A stretch of 64,000 nt of DNA from Candidatus Fermentibacterota bacterium (GCA_002748705.1 PDSZ01000001.1:62001-126000); one strand, 5' to 3'. Numbered from the stretch's first letter, positions 6,975 through 16,846 are shown. Notes: a model not told the origin generated them from the sequence alone. A program made the numbers and translations.

Positions 6975-9900
6975 TTGTTCTCTGCCTTGTCGGTTCTTTC
7001 GCTTATAGCTGCGCTGCAACTCTTTAATGTAGAAACGCCTGATCCGGTACTGACGCCTGCTGGAGAAGGTATGGAGATAACGGTAAGCGGTTTTTACTCT
7101 TCTGCAAGGCCCGGCTTCTGTTCTATTCCTGAAACTGCAAGATTCATTCCTGTGCCTCCTGAGTGTGAACCTCAGCTATCGTGGAATGTTGTATCTGTAT
7201 CCGGCACCGGCTGGAACAGCCCAATGGAGTTTTCTTCAGCTCCTGTTATGAGCGGAGAAGGATTTGATGTTCAGATAAGCTGGGAGACCGCCCCTTTTCC
7301 CCCTGCCCATGATCCGGTTTCACTGGAAGTGGTCCACATGCTCGGTTCAACGGTTGCCGTTGTTTCTGTTTCACCGTTTTGCCTTGGCAGTGCTGAACAG
7401 TACATTTCCCAGCTTGAAGTTGAAGTAAGCTTTCCAGATGTGCCAGGCGCCCGCACAGTTGAAGGAACCCTTTTTGAGACGCTTTCTCCAGGCAGTGAGA
7501 GATGGTGGCGTTATTCGCATGATTCTTCAGAGAGTTTTTTTCAGGGTAAACCATGGGCAAGAATCTGTATTGAGGAAACAGGATTCCACTCAGTAACCTG
7601 TTCTGAACTGGCTGCAGAAGGCTGTGAAGTACAAGGGGTGCCCACAGCATCGCTGGCGATGTATTCAGGCCCTGGAGAAATGTTTACACATGATGATCCG
7701 GCAGCGGCCCATGAACTCCTTCCTGTTGCCATTGAGGTTTTTGACGGTGGAGACGGCTCATTTGACGGTTCTGATTCCCTTGTTTTCTACGGAAGAAGCC
7801 TATGGCACTGGAATGTTGAGCCGGATTCCATATGGCGATCCATTCATCGTTATGATGATGTGAACACCTTCTGGCTCACCTGGGGAGGTTCCGGAGGCAC
7901 AAGAATCAGTAATCGTTCAGTTGCTCCTTCAGGAGGGATACCTGTTCAGCAGGGAACGGTTCTGCTGGGATTTGAACCTGAAATACTCTGGGAGAATCAG
8001 AACAACAGAACAGGCTGGGTCTGGGATTTTCTTTTTGAGAATGTTCCAGGCTACTTCTATCTAAGCTCTCCGGTTGCCTCTGACAATGCCACTCTCAGAC
8101 TGGGTATGACCAACTCAGGCCGTGTAGGCGCCTGGTCGCATAATGTGGTAGCCGAACTTGAAGGAGAGACTGTAATTGATACCATCTTTACAGTCTTGCG
8201 AAATGAGGTTCTGAGTGTTTCCGGTATTACTCTGGGCAAGGGTGGTAATCTTCTGAAGGTTTGGAATGACCATTCAGGAGGTCAGTCTTACATGGACTTT
8301 GTTGAGTTTATGATTCCTGTTCCCCTTTCCTCATCTTCTTCGTATCCAATTTATCTTACCGATCCTCCTGAAGGCACTGTCTATTTTGAGTACGGACCTG
8401 TAACAGATCAGTACCGCATTTTTGATGTCACCGATCCTTTTCAGCCCACTAAGCTTACAGGGTGGACGCTGGAGGGTGCAGCTGCTCATATATCAACGGA
8501 GTTTACAGAAGGAACTGCCAAACTGGTATCAGTTTCTCCTGGCTCTTTTATCAAGCCGGTATTAATTCAGTATGCTGAACCAGGAATAATTGTTGGAGGA
8601 TATCAGGAAGCTGATGTTCTGGTAACTGTTCCTGATGAGTTTTCCCAGTACATTCCGGAAATAGAAGCGATGTATGCTGAGTGGGGATTAAGTGTCTATT
8701 CAGCTACCTACAGAAATATTTATGACGAGTTCGGACAGGGAGTTTCTGATCCTGGAGCTGTAAGATCCTTTGTCCGGTGGGCAGTGGATACCTGGGAAGC
8801 CCCACCTGTGATGCTTCAACTTATAGGTGATGGATCAACGGATCCTCTGGGATATGTAACAGGTTACAGAACCAATTCTCCGGTGTACATAGAAGCTGGA
8901 ACAGGTAACTGCTTTGAATCCTTCTTTACAACCTTCCATTCCGGTTCTGTTTTTCCTGAGCTGCCGTACAGCAGGATTCCAGCCTCCACTTCCACTGATC
9001 TGCTCACAGCTCTTGAGAAGAGTCTGGCTCTAAGCAGCAATGAGAACTCCGGTCCCTGGGGAAACAGAGTGCTTCTTGCCGCTGATGATGAGTGGAGTGA
9101 TAATAATACATCAGACTCAAATCATACTTTTACCTGTGAATACATGGCTGATACTATCCTTGATTCCAGTCTGGATGTTGTTAAGCTCTATCTGATAGAT
9201 TACCCATGGCCCCCTGGAACAACCGGAGAGGGCGCACATCCGGAAAAACCTGAAGCTTCTTCTGATTTTATTGAGCAGCTTAATAATGGGGTTTCTTCCG
9301 CATCCTTTTTCGGCCACGGTTCCTACGATCAGATAACCAGAGAAAAGCTGTTTGCCTCCAACATGGTCTCTCAGCTTGACAACGGCCCGAAATATTTCCT
9401 TTTTAACTCTTTTTCCTGTCACACAGGGGACTTTGTTCTGCCTTCAGGAGACTGTCTGTCTGAGATATTACTGAATCACTCCGGAGGAGGTGCAGCCTAC
9501 TGTCTTGCGTCGACTGATGTTACTTATTCTACGCAGAACAAACAGCTTGCAACCAATTTGCTTACATTCCTTTATGATGATCAGAAGCTGTCTATTGCTG
9601 AGTCGTTCTGGCTGGCGCTGATTGAAACAGGTAATCCACAGAACCGGAAGTTCTCAGTGTTGGGTGATGGTGCTATTGTTTTGCCCAGGAGCAATACCCA
9701 GCAGTCGATCATGCTCGCACCGGACTCCCTTTTCAGAGGACAGGTGAATGTTGTGGAGGTTGATTTTCCCGGAGAATCCTTCTTTACCTTCACAGCTCGG
9801 GCGAGTGCTGATACCGTTCACTATGTCAGCCCCTTGACCGCCGGTGTAGAGATTGACTGGCTCAGGTACGGTTCTACCATATATACAGGTATACAATCCA

Positions 9901-10691
9901 CTGATTCAGAGGGAAGGGCAGAAGTATCTTTCTTCGTTCCCCTTCAGGCGGATACCGGTTCCATGGGCAGAACGACTGGAACAGGGGTGTTCTCTCAGGA
10001 TCTCCACACAGCTTACACCTGGCCGGTTCCGGTGGCGGATAACGGCGAGTATTCCGATGATACTGAAGGGCCTGAGATACAGCTTTTCTTCGAAGACCCG
10101 ATAGAGGGAGAGATACCTTCAGTGTGGCAGAACTCTGTTCTTAACGCAGAGCTCTCCGATCAGTCAGGAATCTGCATTCTTGGTGAAGATGCCGGGTCAA
10201 TAATCATCTGCTCCATAGACGGCTCCTATGAGGATGTAACTGACCTGTTCTCGTACGATACAGGCAGCAGCACGACCGGTTCTTTCAGTTACACCCTGCC
10301 GGAGCTCCTTCCCGGACCTCATCAGATAAGTGTGGTTGCCCGTGACGGCATGAAGAACACCGGAGAGGGCACCATAGAATTCAATGTTCTGGAGGGAGAA
10401 AGACCTTTGCTTGAAGAGACAGGAGTTTTTCCCAACCCCGGCAGAGGAACAAGGGTTTTCTTTTTTACAGCAGGAGCAGCAGGTGATGTTTCGGTGGAGA
10501 TATTCACAGTTACAGGGCGACCTGTCTGGCATGGAAGCGCTTCTGCCGTTACCGGAGCCGGTCAGCTGGTATGGGATGGTTTTGATGCTGACTGTGACAG
10601 AATGGCTGCAGGCAGTTACATCTACAAACTTACCCTTGATACAGGAAGCGGCAGTACTTCAGTAACTGGTATTCTGGTGGTCGCTCCTTGA
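6975..10691 (+). CDS. Gingipain-type (C25 family) secreted cysteine peptidase with C-terminal sorting-like domain
   Basis: A 1238-residue secreted protein. The TTG start follows GAGGAGG by 5 bp; a signal peptide covers about residues 1-16. Several beta-rich domains precede the peptidase domain (about 520-900), which has the caspase-like dyad: His781 in FFGHGS and Cys815 in NSFSCHTGDF, matching the GHG and C positions of gingipains. After Ig-like domains the C-terminus has VFPNPGRGTRVFFF, then VEIFTVTGRPVW and GSYIYKLTL, the FlgD-Ig/type IX-like sorting fold. Arg- or Lys-specificity cannot be read. It is the first gene of a unit with a sirtuin and a second C25 paralogue, which shares the layout, including IYDEFGQGVSDPGA-type and PWPPGTTGEGAHPEKPEA-type blocks. 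Substrates are probably environmental proteins or other surface proteins. Confidence 0.9.
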   Translation: MFSALSVLSLIAALQLFNVETPDPVLTPAGEGMEITVSGFYSSARPGFCSIPETARFIPVPPECEPQLSWNVVSVSGTGWNSPMEFSSAPVMSGEGFDVQISWETAPFPPAHDPVSLEVVHMLGSTVAVVSVSPFCLGSAEQYISQLEVEVSFPDVPGARTVEGTLFETLSPGSERWWRYSHDSSESFFQGKPWARICIEETGFHSVTCSELAAEGCEVQGVPTASLAMYSGPGEMFTHDDPAAAHELLPVAIEVFDGGDGSFDGSDSLVFYGRSLWHWNVEPDSIWRSIHRYDDVNTFWLTWGGSGGTRISNRSVAPSGGIPVQQGTVLLGFEPEILWENQNNRTGWVWDFLFENVPGYFYLSSPVASDNATLRLGMTNSGRVGAWSHNVVAELEGETVIDTIFTVLRNEVLSVSGITLGKGGNLLKVWNDHSGGQSYMDFVEFMIPVPLSSSSSYPIYLTDPPEGTVYFEYGPVTDQYRIFDVTDPFQPTKLTGWTLEGAAAHISTEFTEGTAKLVSVSPGSFIKPVLIQYAEPGIIVGGYQEADVLVTVPDEFSQYIPEIEAMYAEWGLSVYSATYRNIYDEFGQGVSDPGAVRSFVRWAVDTWEAPPVMLQLIGDGSTDPLGYVTGYRTNSPVYIEAGTGNCFESFFTTFHSGSVFPELPYSRIPASTSTDLLTALEKSLALSSNENSGPWGNRVLLAADDEWSDNNTSDSNHTFTCEYMADTILDSSLDVVKLYLIDYPWPPGTTGEGAHPEKPEASSDFIEQLNNGVSSASFFGHGSYDQITREKLFASNMVSQLDNGPKYFLFNSFSCHTGDFVLPSGDCLSEILLNHSGGGAAYCLASTDVTYSTQNKQLATNLLTFLYDDQKLSIAESFWLALIETGNPQNRKFSVLGDGAIVLPRSNTQQSIMLAPDSLFRGQVNVVEVDFPGESFFTFTARASADTVHYVSPLTAGVEIDWLRYGSTIYTGIQSTDSEGRAEVSFFVPLQADTGSMGRTTGTGVFSQDLHTAYTWPVPVADNGEYSDDTEGPEIQLFFEDPIEGEIPSVWQNSVLNAELSDQSGICILGEDAGSIIICSIDGSYEDVTDLFSYDTGSSTTGSFSYTLPELLPGPHQISVVARDGMKNTGEGTIEFNVLEGERPLLEETGVFPNPGRGTRVFFFTAGAAGDVSVEIFTVTGRPVWHGSASAVTGAGQLVWDGFDADCDRMAAGSYIYKLTLDTGSGSTSVTGILVVAP

Positions 10692-11425
10692 TACAGATGG
10701 CAAAGGAACTCATAAAAGCCAGCAGAAAACCTGTTGTTTTCACAGGTGCAGGAATGTCCAGAGAGAGCGGAATGCGCACCTTCAGAGGTGAGGACGGGCT
10801 GTGGAAACAGTACAGCCCTGAGCAGCTTTCCTCCATAGAAGGTCTCAGAGCTGATCCTGAAACAGTGTGGGAGTGGTATCGTATGCGGTTCATGAAGAGT
10901 GAGGGGGTAAAACCTCATTCAGGATACTACGCGCTGACTGCGCTGCAGAATGAGAAGGGATATCTTCCTGTAATCACCCAGAACATAGATGGTCTTCACA
11001 GTGAAGCCGGTCAGGTTGATGTGCTTGAGATACACGGATCCATGAGAACGGCTTCATGTATTCACAGATGCGGGTATTCCGTCGCACTTAGCAGAGAGCT
11101 TGTGAAAAACCTTCCTCCTGTATGCCAGAAGTGCGGAGCCATTTTGAGGCCGGATATAGTTCTCTTCGGGGAAGCTTTGCCGCAGGATGTTCTGATGAGG
11201 GCGTACAACCTGGCTGAACAGTGCGATCTCATGCTGGTAATAGGCACTTCCGTAAAGGTCTGGCCGGCAGCGGGACTGCCCTTTGCGGCACTTGATAGTG
11301 GTGCGAAAATAATAGAGATCAACCCTGTACAGACGGAACTGTCGGTTTCGAAGGGTGTTATAAGCATAAGGAATAATGCCGGAGAGATACTTCCGGTTCT
11401 AGCAGACCACAGGCAGGAGTCATGA
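10688..11425 (+). CDS. cobB: Sir2-family NAD-dependent protein deacylase (SIRT5/CobB type)
   Basis: Removes acyl groups from lysines using NAD+. In the 245-residue protein, FTGAGMSRESGMRTFRG (about 18-34) binds NAD, TQNIDGLH (97-104) and the catalytic His116 in EIHGS follow, and zinc is held by Cys124/Cys128 and Cys146/Cys149. Tyr64 and Arg67 in WEWYRMR match the Y-x-x-R signature of class III sirtuins that prefer succinyl or malonyl groups. The TTG at 10688 overlaps the TGA of the upstream peptidase gene (TTGA); an ATG at 10697 in frame is the alternative. Its stop overlaps the next peptidase's ATG. There is no signal peptide, so a cytoplasmic enzyme lies between two secreted-protease genes, which is unexpected. 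Confidence 0.93.
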   Translation: MIQMAKELIKASRKPVVFTGAGMSRESGMRTFRGEDGLWKQYSPEQLSSIEGLRADPETVWEWYRMRFMKSEGVKPHSGYYALTALQNEKGYLPVITQNIDGLHSEAGQVDVLEIHGSMRTASCIHRCGYSVALSRELVKNLPPVCQKCGAILRPDIVLFGEALPQDVLMRAYNLAEQCDLMLVIGTSVKVWPAAGLPFAALDSGAKIIEINPVQTELSVSKGVISIRNNAGEILPVLADHRQES

Positions 11426-14400
11426 TGATCCTGATTTCCATTCTTCTGGCCACTTCATGGAGCGATACCTTTCACTTTAATGCGCCGGTTGCTGATTCTG
11501 ACGGTGTGCCCAGAATAGAGGGTACTGTTAATGTGTATGAACCGGGTTTGCCACAGTATCCTGTAAGAACTGTTTTTATTCCTGTTCCTCCAGGGTCGGA
11601 ACCGGTACTGCAGTTTGCAGCACCCCGAACTGATGCTTTTTCAGGAACCATACCCAGGGCAGCAGCACTAACAGGCAGCGGTCTTGAGGTAATGGAGGTT
11701 CCGGCAGAACCGGTAAACAGAAGAATGGAGGCTGCAGAGCTTCAGGGTGTCATTCCTCTGGCTGGAGCAACAGTGGCAGTTGTGAACATTCACCCTCTTA
11801 CAGAGAGGGGATTCAGCAGCTCAATTGATGTTTCTCTCACATGGGAAGGTGATTCCAGAGGAGTACCGGTTCCTGATGACCACCTTCTCAGCGGTCTTGT
11901 GGAGGGCGATGTCTTCTGGCCTGATCCTGTTCACAGAGCAGAGAGTCCGTTTCATGGAAAACCCTGGGCAAGAATATCCATTTCTGATACTGGAGGGTAC
12001 AGGGTATCCTGCCAGGAGCTTGAGAATGCAGGCTGCGATGTTTCCGGCGTCCCTGTAAGCACCCTGGCCATGTTCTCCGGTCCAGGGGTGATGTTCGCAA
12101 ATGCTCCTGAAACAGAACATAATCTGGAAGAGGTTGCTATTCTGGTTGAAGATGATGGAGATGGAATCTTTAACGGCGGCGACGAGATTATTTTTCTTGC
12201 AGGGGGCCTTAACAGATATGAAATGATTGAAGGCCGGCTTCAGTGGCTTTATCACAGGTATGATGCTCAAAGGGTGTACTGGCTTACCTGGGGTGGTGCT
12301 GAGGGCGCAAGGATGGCCACGGTCTCAGGTACACCGGACGGATCACCTGGCTGGGGAAGCACCTTACCCTGCCTGGTACATCTGGAAGAGAGTGGTGTCT
12401 GGTTCCCGTGGATGGAAAACCGTACTGGCTGGTTCATGGAAAGGCTTGATGACGGAGAGTCTTTGAGTATTCCGGTTCAGATTGGTTCTTCAGCCGGTTC
12501 TGCCGCCGTTACTCTTTTCTTTGCGGTTACAGAGGAAGCCTTGTACACTGTATCCCTTCAGGGCTGCGGAAGTGTTCAGTTGAGCGGTGAAGGCAGAGCA
12601 AGTGCAGTTTTCAATGATGTGAACCTGGGTTCAACTGATAAACTGACAGTGACTTTTGATTCACATGACCCTGAATCAGACCTTTATTTCGATTATGTTG
12701 AGCTTGAGTTCCCTGTTCCTCTCACAGCTTCAGGAAGACGGCTTTTTCCACAGAGAGAAGGCAGATACTCCTTCAGGTTTACAGGCGCCGACATGGTTTT
12801 TGATACATCGGACCTGATGCAGCCTGTCCGTATTACCGGCATACAGGATTCTCGCTTCTCCCATACACTCACGCCGGAGACCTCACTGCTTGTACTGGGC
12901 TCTGGGGACTGGAGGGCGCCGGTTTCCATAGAACCCGCTTCTCCTGGAAGACTGGTTGGCACCATAACTGCAGGTGACAGACTTCTTGTTGTTCCTCCTG
13001 AATTCACCGATGACGCCCTGGCTCTCAGAGCACTCCTTGAGCAGATGGGATACTCGGTGGTTACAGCTACTACCAGCGAGATTTACGACGAGTTCGGCCA
13101 GGGAGTAAAGGATCCTGGAGCAATAAGGTCTGCAGTGAGATGGGGCATGGACTCATGGACCACACCACTGAGTACGGTGATCCTCTGCGGCGACGGCAAC
13201 TACGATCCGCTGGGTCACGCAACCACCATTCCGGACCTGATTCCGCCTAAGCTTTATCTGACCAATAATGAAAAATATCCTGTGTGGGCTTCAGAAGACT
13301 GGATGTCCCAGGTGCATCCCGATGCCACCTATCCGGAGATTCCCGTTGCCCGTATTCCAGCAGGAAATGTGGCAGAGTTCGGGGCTGTTTGCGCAAAGAG
13401 TTCGTTCTACCACACAGGAGAGGCAGGAGGCAGCTGGAGCAGCAGAATAGTTCTTTTTGCCGATGATGAGTGGAACTATTCGAGCCAATCAGAACGGATG
13501 CACACTCTTAACAGCGAAGCGATATGCTACAATAGCCTTCCTGAACACGCCAGTCCTGAAAAATTCTATCTTATAGAGTTCCCCTGGCCTCCGGGGACTG
13601 TTCCAGGAGGAGTGCATCCTGAGAAACCGGAAGCCAGAACAGCATTCCTTGAGCTTTGGAATCAGGGTATGGGAATAATGCTCTTTCAGGGTCATGGATC
13701 GGCAAACCTGCTTACAGAGGAGAAAGTTATGCTGGGAGAAGATCCCGCAGCGCTTGAGAACGGCGCCCGTCTTCCCCTTGCCATGTTCATGTCCTGTGAT
13801 ATTTCCAGATTCTTCAATCCCGGGGTTGAATGCATAGGAGAGAAGGTTGTCTACCATCCAGGGGGCGGTGCAATTGCTTCCATAGGCGCGTCAGGTCCGT
13901 CAAGCAGCGGTTCCAACAGAGCCTATGCTGAGTCAATTCTGAATCTTGTCTATACAGAGAAATCAATGGGATATGCCTTCTGGGCAGGCAAACTCCGAGC
14001 TTCCAGGTCAGGAAACTCCGAGAGATATGTATTTCTGGGTATTCCCGACCTTCACCTGATGGCTGCACTGCCTGAAGTGGAAATTACTCTTCAGGGAGAT
14101 ACGCTGAGGTCAGGTGAGGTTAACACAGTTTCAGGAGCAGCATCTTCTTCCGATGGACTTGCTCTGATCGAAATAAGGGAATCAGATATTCCATGGCAGT
14201 ATACTATGCTTGGTTCAGGTGTAATTGATTACTACAGACAGGGCGGCACTGCCTGGCGAGGCAGAGAACCCTTTGCAGAAGGTCAGTTCACTGCTGACTG
14301 CATTATTCCTGCTGCATCAGCTCCAGGCGCTCTTGCAAGGGCAGACGGCGCTGGAGTGGTATCATCCGGGGTTCAGGTGGGGTCAGCGGCTCCCCTTGTA

Positions 14401-15066
14401 CTGGTGGAGGGTGATCCTGCTCAGGACTTCCAGGGGCCGGAGATGGATATGTGGATATCAGGGCAGAGGGATGTGGAGGAACCGGTGATCACCGGGGACG
14501 GTTCCCTGGAGGCTGAACTGTCCGACTCCAGTGGTATTAGTTTTCTGGGCCGTTCCGGAAGCAGCATACAGCTTTTTGTTGACGACACAGAGTTCGATCT
14601 TTCCGACAGCTTTTCCTACAACACGGGATCAACTGTAACAGGTCAGCTTCAATACACAGTATCAGGCCTTGCCAACGGAGAACACCGGTTCATTTTAAGG
14701 GCAGCTGACGGTGTGGGTAACATCTCTTCCGATACCCTCTATGTAACCTCAACTGATGAGGACGAGGTCTCTATTCAGCAGCACCTTGTGTATCCGAATC
14801 CCGGCAGTGGAACACGGAGTTTCAGCTTTTCGGTGTCCACAGCGGCTCATGTGGAGGTTTCCATCTTCACCACAGCAGGAAGAAGGATAAGGACCCTTTC
14901 GAAGATGTGCTCCCAGGGGTACAACCAGATCATCTGGGACGGACTGGACGCAGATGGTGACACGCCGGCCTCCGGGTCTTACATTTACTTGATAGAGGCT
15001 CAGACCGAGAGCGGTCTGTTCAGCAAGTCATCTTCAGTTACAGGGGTTCTGGCAACAGTGAACTGA
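11422..15066 (+). CDS. Second gingipain-type (C25 family) secreted cysteine peptidase, paralogue
   Basis: A 1214-residue paralogue of the peptidase at 6975-10691. A short signal peptide (MMILISILLATSWS) is followed by the same chain of beta domains, the shared block EIYDEFGQGVKDPGAIRSAV, and the C25 domain with His758 in FQGHGS and Cys792 in FMSCDISR. Thus both dyad residues are kept although the residues after Cys differ from the first copy (SCHTG versus SCDIS), hinting at a different specificity. The C-terminal FlgD-like Ig domain contains VYPNPGSGTRSFSF and GSYIYLIEA. ATGA at 11422-11425 couples it to the sirtuin gene. The two peptidases probably arose by duplication around, or with insertion of, the sirtuin gene. 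Confidence 0.9.
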   Translation: MMILISILLATSWSDTFHFNAPVADSDGVPRIEGTVNVYEPGLPQYPVRTVFIPVPPGSEPVLQFAAPRTDAFSGTIPRAAALTGSGLEVMEVPAEPVNRRMEAAELQGVIPLAGATVAVVNIHPLTERGFSSSIDVSLTWEGDSRGVPVPDDHLLSGLVEGDVFWPDPVHRAESPFHGKPWARISISDTGGYRVSCQELENAGCDVSGVPVSTLAMFSGPGVMFANAPETEHNLEEVAILVEDDGDGIFNGGDEIIFLAGGLNRYEMIEGRLQWLYHRYDAQRVYWLTWGGAEGARMATVSGTPDGSPGWGSTLPCLVHLEESGVWFPWMENRTGWFMERLDDGESLSIPVQIGSSAGSAAVTLFFAVTEEALYTVSLQGCGSVQLSGEGRASAVFNDVNLGSTDKLTVTFDSHDPESDLYFDYVELEFPVPLTASGRRLFPQREGRYSFRFTGADMVFDTSDLMQPVRITGIQDSRFSHTLTPETSLLVLGSGDWRAPVSIEPASPGRLVGTITAGDRLLVVPPEFTDDALALRALLEQMGYSVVTATTSEIYDEFGQGVKDPGAIRSAVRWGMDSWTTPLSTVILCGDGNYDPLGHATTIPDLIPPKLYLTNNEKYPVWASEDWMSQVHPDATYPEIPVARIPAGNVAEFGAVCAKSSFYHTGEAGGSWSSRIVLFADDEWNYSSQSERMHTLNSEAICYNSLPEHASPEKFYLIEFPWPPGTVPGGVHPEKPEARTAFLELWNQGMGIMLFQGHGSANLLTEEKVMLGEDPAALENGARLPLAMFMSCDISRFFNPGVECIGEKVVYHPGGGAIASIGASGPSSSGSNRAYAESILNLVYTEKSMGYAFWAGKLRASRSGNSERYVFLGIPDLHLMAALPEVEITLQGDTLRSGEVNTVSGAASSSDGLALIEIRESDIPWQYTMLGSGVIDYYRQGGTAWRGREPFAEGQFTADCIIPAASAPGALARADGAGVVSSGVQVGSAAPLVLVEGDPAQDFQGPEMDMWISGQRDVEEPVITGDGSLEAELSDSSGISFLGRSGSSIQLFVDDTEFDLSDSFSYNTGSTVTGQLQYTVSGLANGEHRFILRAADGVGNISSDTLYVTSTDEDEVSIQQHLVYPNPGSGTRSFSFSVSTAAHVEVSIFTTAGRRIRTLSKMCSQGYNQIIWDGLDADGDTPASGSYIYLIEAQTESGLFSKSSSVTGVLATVN

Positions 15067-15277
15067 CATATACATCTTTGGCTCTCTGAACAGGTGGATT
15101 ACAGTAGAATACCGAGCTTTTTGTCAGATATTCAGAAGAAAGGCAGTACTGAATATTCGCAGAAAAAACACATGTTTCTCTTCTGCTGAGTTCTCAGCAA
15201 CGCTTGGTTCAACAGAGCGTATTGTAACCTGTGCTGTAGGCTTTGGGGTCGGACTTGGGCTTCCGATCTTTCTCTCT

Positions 15278-15715
15278 GTGCTTTTCTACGCAATTTTTGC
15301 CAACCCTTTTGTTCTGCTTCTGCCTTTTCCTTTTGCTGCAGCTGTTCTGGCAGCTTTTCTCTATTCGCCTAAAGGGTACTGCATTCAGAATGGCAATGTT
15401 CATGTGCGCAGAAGAATAGGGAACACAAAGGGGCTTAAGATAGTTCAGATTAAAAGCATAAGGTTTCCTTCGGCGATACCTGCAGGACTGACTTTCTGTC
15501 TGCTGGGGGTAGGCGGCGTATTCGGGTCTTTCGGTTTGTATTGGAACAGATACTGGGGAATCTGGAGGAGTTATGTAACAGACCCTTCAAACAGCCTGGA
15601 ACTCATCACTGAATATGGGGAACACCTGATTTTGTCTCCAGATGAACCTGAATTGTTTATAGAAGTAATCAAGCAGGTAAAGGATGTTGCTATTTTAAGT
15701 AAGTATCCACAGTAG
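15278..15715 (+). CDS. Small membrane protein with bacterial PH-like domain, start uncertain
   Basis: From the GTG at 15278 the product has 145 residues: two hydrophobic segments (VLLLPFPFAAAVLAAFLY and a weaker LTFCLLGVGGVFGSFGLY) and a cytoplasmic part with ITEYGEHLILSPDEPELFIE, the pattern of PH-like domains of bacterial membrane proteins. Protein-like sequence continues upstream in the same frame (EFSATLGSTERIVT, then another hydrophobic helix), but for over 200 bp no ATG, GTG or TTG occurs there. An ATG at 15172 lies in another frame, and a one-base indel near 15184 would join it. So the gene may be frameshifted at its 5' end, may contain a sequence error, or may use a rare start such as ATT. 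Confidence 0.55.
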   Translation: MLFYAIFANPFVLLLPFPFAAAVLAAFLYSPKGYCIQNGNVHVRRRIGNTKGLKIVQIKSIRFPSAIPAGLTFCLLGVGGVFGSFGLYWNRYWGIWRSYVTDPSNSLELITEYGEHLILSPDEPELFIEVIKQVKDVAILSKYPQ

Positions 15716-15751
15716 TAACACCGCTCATCTATGGTGGAATTGAGGAATAAC

Positions 15752-16846
15752 ATGAGAAACACGATACTCATAGCAGCATATGTATGTGTACTGTTGGCTT
15801 TTGAATCAGCCTGCACCGGTGAAGAAAAGGGTGAAACAACAGTTCCAGTGGATACAATGAGTATTGTGGACAGTATTGGTGTGTTGAGCGGTGATGATAA
15901 CTATACGATAGGAATGATATCGGATATTGATAGAGGTGTGAATGGCGAGATTATTGTTCTGGACTGGAGCAGAAGCTGTATTCGCGAATACTCGATGGAT
16001 GGAGAGTATGTGAGAAGAATCGGCAGATACGGAGAAGGGCCAGGTGAATTCAATGATTTAAAAGGATTATGTGCCTGCGGCACCAAGGGAGCAGTAGTAA
16101 TAAATAACACTGAATGGTATCAATACGATAGTGAATGGAATTTTGTTAGTGCAGAAATCATGGACAATTCTAATATATCTTCAATGCAAGCTGGAAACGA
16201 CAGCTTAATAATAGGTATAAAAAACTATTTACAATTAACCGGCAGTGGAATGCATATTGAGAGAAGGCTGGAAAGCTGGAACAGGGAAAATCCAGATGAA
16301 ATAATAAATGAATATTTTAAAGTGAAATATGTTGTTAATTGTCCGGAAGATTTGTATGAAGAAGAGCAGAATTTTCAGATTTTATACACAGTAACTGATG
16401 AAAGCATATTTGCAGCAAAAGATTCGCAGAATGAACCAAAAGTGTATGTATACAATCTGCAGGGAGATCTGCTGGATGAAATAGAAATGCCATACGAGCA
16501 AGTGAGAAAAACAGAGCGGGAAATTGCGCAGGAGGCAGCATATATACAAGGTTATATATTCAATATGACATCAGGTGAAAAAATGATCGAGTATATACCC
16601 AATCAGTATAAGCCAATGATAAGGAGTATTGGATGTGATGCAGAGGGTAATGTATGGGTGCAAAGGGGATTCGAGGATATTCCTTTCTATGATGTGATTG
16701 ACAATGAAACCCATGAAGTAATAAAAAATGTAATAATAGAAGGAATAGATAATACAATAAATTGGAATATCTATGCAACAGAATACGGAGTGGTGGCAGC
16801 ACAAGTATACGACTATGATTATCCAAAGGTATATATACTAAAATAA
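15752..16846 (+). CDS. Six-bladed beta-propeller lipoprotein, AT-rich
   Basis: The 364-residue product (ATG at 15752, 6 bp after GAGGA) has a signal sequence with Cys at about 21, a weak lipobox (FESAC), so it is probably a lipoprotein. The propeller starts with a blade reading GEIIVLDWSRSCIREYSMDG and GRYGEGPGEF, the NHL-like pattern of 6-bladed beta-propeller domains. It aligns along its full length with the reverse gene at 28661-29818: compare KTEREIAQEAAYIQGY here with KTPEEIAEEKAYMEGF there, and GNVWVQRG with GNIWVQRG. Its DNA is visibly richer in A and T than its neighbours, most strongly in the 3' half, which suggests recent acquisition or relaxed codon use. Role unknown; no catalytic residues. 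Confidence 0.8.
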   Translation: MRNTILIAAYVCVLLAFESACTGEEKGETTVPVDTMSIVDSIGVLSGDDNYTIGMISDIDRGVNGEIIVLDWSRSCIREYSMDGEYVRRIGRYGEGPGEFNDLKGLCACGTKGAVVINNTEWYQYDSEWNFVSAEIMDNSNISSMQAGNDSLIIGIKNYLQLTGSGMHIERRLESWNRENPDEIINEYFKVKYVVNCPEDLYEEEQNFQILYTVTDESIFAAKDSQNEPKVYVYNLQGDLLDEIEMPYEQVRKTEREIAQEAAYIQGYIFNMTSGEKMIEYIPNQYKPMIRSIGCDAEGNVWVQRGFEDIPFYDVIDNETHEVIKNVIIEGIDNTINWNIYATEYGVVAAQVYDYDYPKVYILK

